Assembly (NCBI GenBank): GCA_021793745.1
Contig: JAJYSD010000066.1
Span: 1 to 6,426 of the forward strand
Direction: 5' to 3'
Source of the DNA: Bacillota bacterium
GTDB taxonomy: Bacteria > Bacillota > Bacilli > Thermoactinomycetales > DSM-44946
DNA: 6,426 bases
The notes beneath the pieces were generated by a model that saw only the letters and a list, made by a program, of their open reading frames with translations, had not been told where the DNA came from and ran no database searches. Shown piece by piece: positions 4,658 through 6,426 of this stretch. A program made the position numbers and the translations under genes. Each line of letters starts with the position of its first letter. Position 1 is the first letter of the stretch.

Positions 4658-6426
4658 ATGAGCCGACCCACGCAGACGGGACGGGAATTGTTGGCCGGGT
4701 TGAACCCGGATCAGAAAAAAGCGGTGGAAATGACGGAAGGACCGGTTTTGATCGTAGCGGGAGCGGGAAGCGGAAAGACGCGGGTGCTGACCCACCGGGT
4801 CGCTTACCTGCTCTCGGAAAAGGGTGTTCATCCCTGGAATATTTTGGCGATCACCTTTACCAACAAAGCGGCGCGGGAGATGAAGGAGCGGATCACCCAC
4901 CTCGTCGGGCCCGAGGCGGAGGAGATTTGGATTTCCACCTTCCACGCCATGTGCGTGCGCATTCTGCGCCGCGACGGCGAGCGGATCGGCTATTCCCGCA
5001 ACTTCACCATCTTGGATGTGCCGGACCAGGTGACCGTTATCAAGCAGGTTCTCAAGGAACTCAACCTGGATGCGAAGCAGCACGATCCGCGGGGTTACCT
5101 CCACTGGATCAGTCAAGCCAAAAACCGTCTCCAAACCCCTCCGAAGATGAAGGAGCAAGCGGGAAGTTTCCGGGAGGAGATCGCTGCCCAGATTTACGAC
5201 GCGTACCAGAAAAAGCTGCGTGCCAACCAGTCGATGGATTTTGACGACCTCTTGCTGGAGACCATCCGGCTGTTCCGTCAGGTTCCCGAGGCCCTCGATT
5301 ATTATCAGAGGAAATTTCAGTATATCCATGTGGATGAATACCAGGATACCAACCACGCCCAGTACGTCCTCGTCAACCTGTTGGCCGCCCATCATCGGAA
5401 TATCTGTGTAGTGGGGGATTCGGACCAGTCGATTTACGCCTTTCGAGGGGCGGATATCACCAACATCCTGGACTTCGAACGGGATTATCCCGACGCAGAG
5501 GTGATCCGACTGGAACAGAACTACCGTTCCACGCAGACGATTCTGGATGCGGCAAACGGGGTGATCACCCACAACCAGCGGCGGAAGCCGAAAAACTTGT
5601 GGACGGAAAACGGCACCGGAGAACCGATCCGCCTCTTCGAAGCGGGTAACGAACACGAAGAAGCCTTCTTTGTGGCGGAGACCATTCTTCAGGGGGTGCG
5701 GGAAGGGAGGGACCACGGCGACTACGCCGTCCTCTACCGGACCAACGCCCAATCCCGGGTGTTGGAGGAGGTGCTCCTCAAGTCCAACATCCCCTACCGG
5801 GTCGTAGGCGGCATCAAGTTTTACGAGCGAAAGGAGATCAAGGACCTCCTCGCGTATCTGCGATTGGTGGTCAACCCCGACGACGACCTCAGCCTGCGGC
5901 GGGTCATTAACGTGCCGCGCCGCGGAATCGGCGAGGGGACGATGGAAAAGATCGACCGCTATGCGGAAGAAAAGGGCGTCTCTCTCTATCGGGCCCTGTT
6001 GGAGGCGGACCGGATCGGGCTGGCCCCCCGCTTCCTGCGCCCCCTTCAATCCTTCACCACCATGATCCGCGATCTTCACGGGATGGCGGAATATCTGTCC
6101 GCCCGGGAATTGACCGAAGAGGTGTTGGAGAAGACTGGTTACCGGGAAGCGCTGGAACGGGAGGGGACGCTGGAGGCGGAAGGGCGACTGGAAAACATCG
6201 GCGAATTTTTGTCGGTGGTCCAGGAGTTTGAACAGCGGAGCGAGGACAAATCCCTGGTAGATTTCTTGACCGACTTGGCGCTCCTCTCCGACATCGATAC
6301 CCTGGAGGACGAGGGACCGGACGGGGATGCGGTGGTGCTGATGACCCTGCACAGCGCCAAGGGACTGGAATTTCCCTGCGTTTTCCTCGTCGGCATGGAA
6401 GAGGGCCTGTTTCCCCATATCCGTTC
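4658..6426 (+). CDS. pcrA: PcrA, UvrD-family ATP-dependent DNA helicase (3' end outside window)
   Basis: The frame opens at an ATG with AAGGAG seven bases upstream and stays open to the window edge: 589 complete codons of about 740 in Bacillus PcrA. Superfamily 1A motifs appear in order: Q motif L-N-P-D-Q (15-19), Walker A A-G-A-G-S-G-K-T (34-41), Ia I-T-F-T-N-K-A-A (65-72), Ib S-T-F-H-A (93-97), Walker B V-D-E-Y-Q-D-T (225-231), [17 protein letters not shown] (251-264), [10 protein letters not shown] (285-292) and [12 protein letters not shown] (563-573). Motif VI and the C-terminal RNA-polymerase-binding region lie beyond the window. The enzyme unwinds DNA 3' to 5' using ATP and is known for roles in repair, clearing of RNA polymerase and rolling-circle plasmid replication. 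All visible key residues are intact. It is co-transcribed with pcrB, as in Bacillus, where ligA usually follows. Confidence 0.97.
   Translation, partial: MSRPTQTGRELLAGLNPDQKKAVEMTEGPVLIVAGAGSGKTRVLTHRVAYLLSEKGVHPWNILAITFTNKAAREMKERITHLVGPEAEEIWISTFHAMCVRILRRDGERIGYSRNFTILDVPDQVTVIKQVLKELNLDAKQHDPRGYLHWISQAKNRLQTPPKMKEQAGSFREEIAAQIYDAYQKKLRANQSMDFDDLLLETIRLFRQVPEALDYYQRKFQYIHVDEYQDTNHAQYVLVNLLAAHHRNICVVGDSDQSIYAFRGADITNILDFERDYPDAEVIRLEQNYRSTQTILDAANGVITHNQRRKPKNLWTENGTGEPIRLFEAGNEHEEAFFVAETILQGVREGRDHGDYAVLYRTNAQSRVLEEVLLKSNIPYRVVGGIKFYERKEIKDLLAYLRLVVNPDDDLSLRRVINVPRRGIGEGTMEKIDRYAEEKGVSLYRALLEADRIGLAPRFLRPLQSFTTMIRDLHGMAEYLSARELTEEVLEKTGYREALEREGTLEAEGRLENIGEFLSVVQEFEQRSEDKSLVDFLTDLALLSDIDTLEDEGPDGDAVVLMTLHSAKGLEFPCVFLVGMEEGLFPHIR

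Noticed and set aside
3841..4671. A 276-codon minus-strand frame
   Set aside because: It is fully antisense to pcrB, has no recognisable domain, and has a composition typical of a shadow frame.
4322..6418. A 698-codon open frame on the minus strand
   Set aside because: It lies antisense to pcrA and the end of pcrB, which have complete conserved motifs. Its translation is rich in His, Gln, Pro and Arg, as expected from the complement of GC-rich coding DNA.

Overview
The window looks like chromosomal DNA from a fairly GC-rich, Gram-positive Firmicute. The gene order yerB - yerC - pcrB - pcrA matches a block known from Bacillus and relatives. Upstream is the end of a CDP-glycerol glycerophosphotransferase-type enzyme, which suggests wall teichoic acid or a similar polyol-phosphate polymer. 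AGGAGG-type ribosome binding sites and hairpin-plus-T terminators fit the same group. The high GC content with this synteny would suit a thermophilic family such as Thermoactinomycetaceae, but that placement is inference and was not tested.

Layout: (1) 1-417, plus strand, the 3' end of a TagB/TagF-like glycerophosphotransferase, closed by a terminator (433-458) that can act in both directions. (2) 525-1633, minus strand, a two-gene unit: a membrane-anchored protein with a GAF-like domain, followed by a 63-residue helical protein whose start overlaps the upstream stop (ATGA). An AT-rich promoter region lies at about 1701-1720. (3) 1634-2196, a 563-base gap without a convincing protein gene. 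It holds that promoter, the leader of the next operon, and a striking pair of distant complementary segments (1906-1931 with 2046-2072) followed by a T-rich tract; this may be a structured RNA or an attenuator. (4) 2197-3700, plus strand, yerB (DUF3048 lipoprotein) and yerC (TrpR-related regulator), closed by a terminator at 3780-3802. (5) 3851-6426, plus strand, a perfect TATAAT -10 box, then pcrB (heptaprenylglyceryl phosphate synthase) and pcrA (UvrD/PcrA helicase). pcrA runs off the end of the window after motif V.

How the genes relate: pcrB and pcrA appear to form their own transcription unit, separated from yerBC by a terminator and a promoter. This pairs a membrane-lipid enzyme with an essential repair helicase, a known but functionally unexplained neighbourhood. 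yerB and yerC are conserved companions of unknown exact role. The minus-strand pair is probably a small sensing or signalling module at the membrane, but its function cannot be read from sequence alone. No CRISPR array, insertion sequence, tRNA or rRNA was seen. The least explained part is the yerB leader region.
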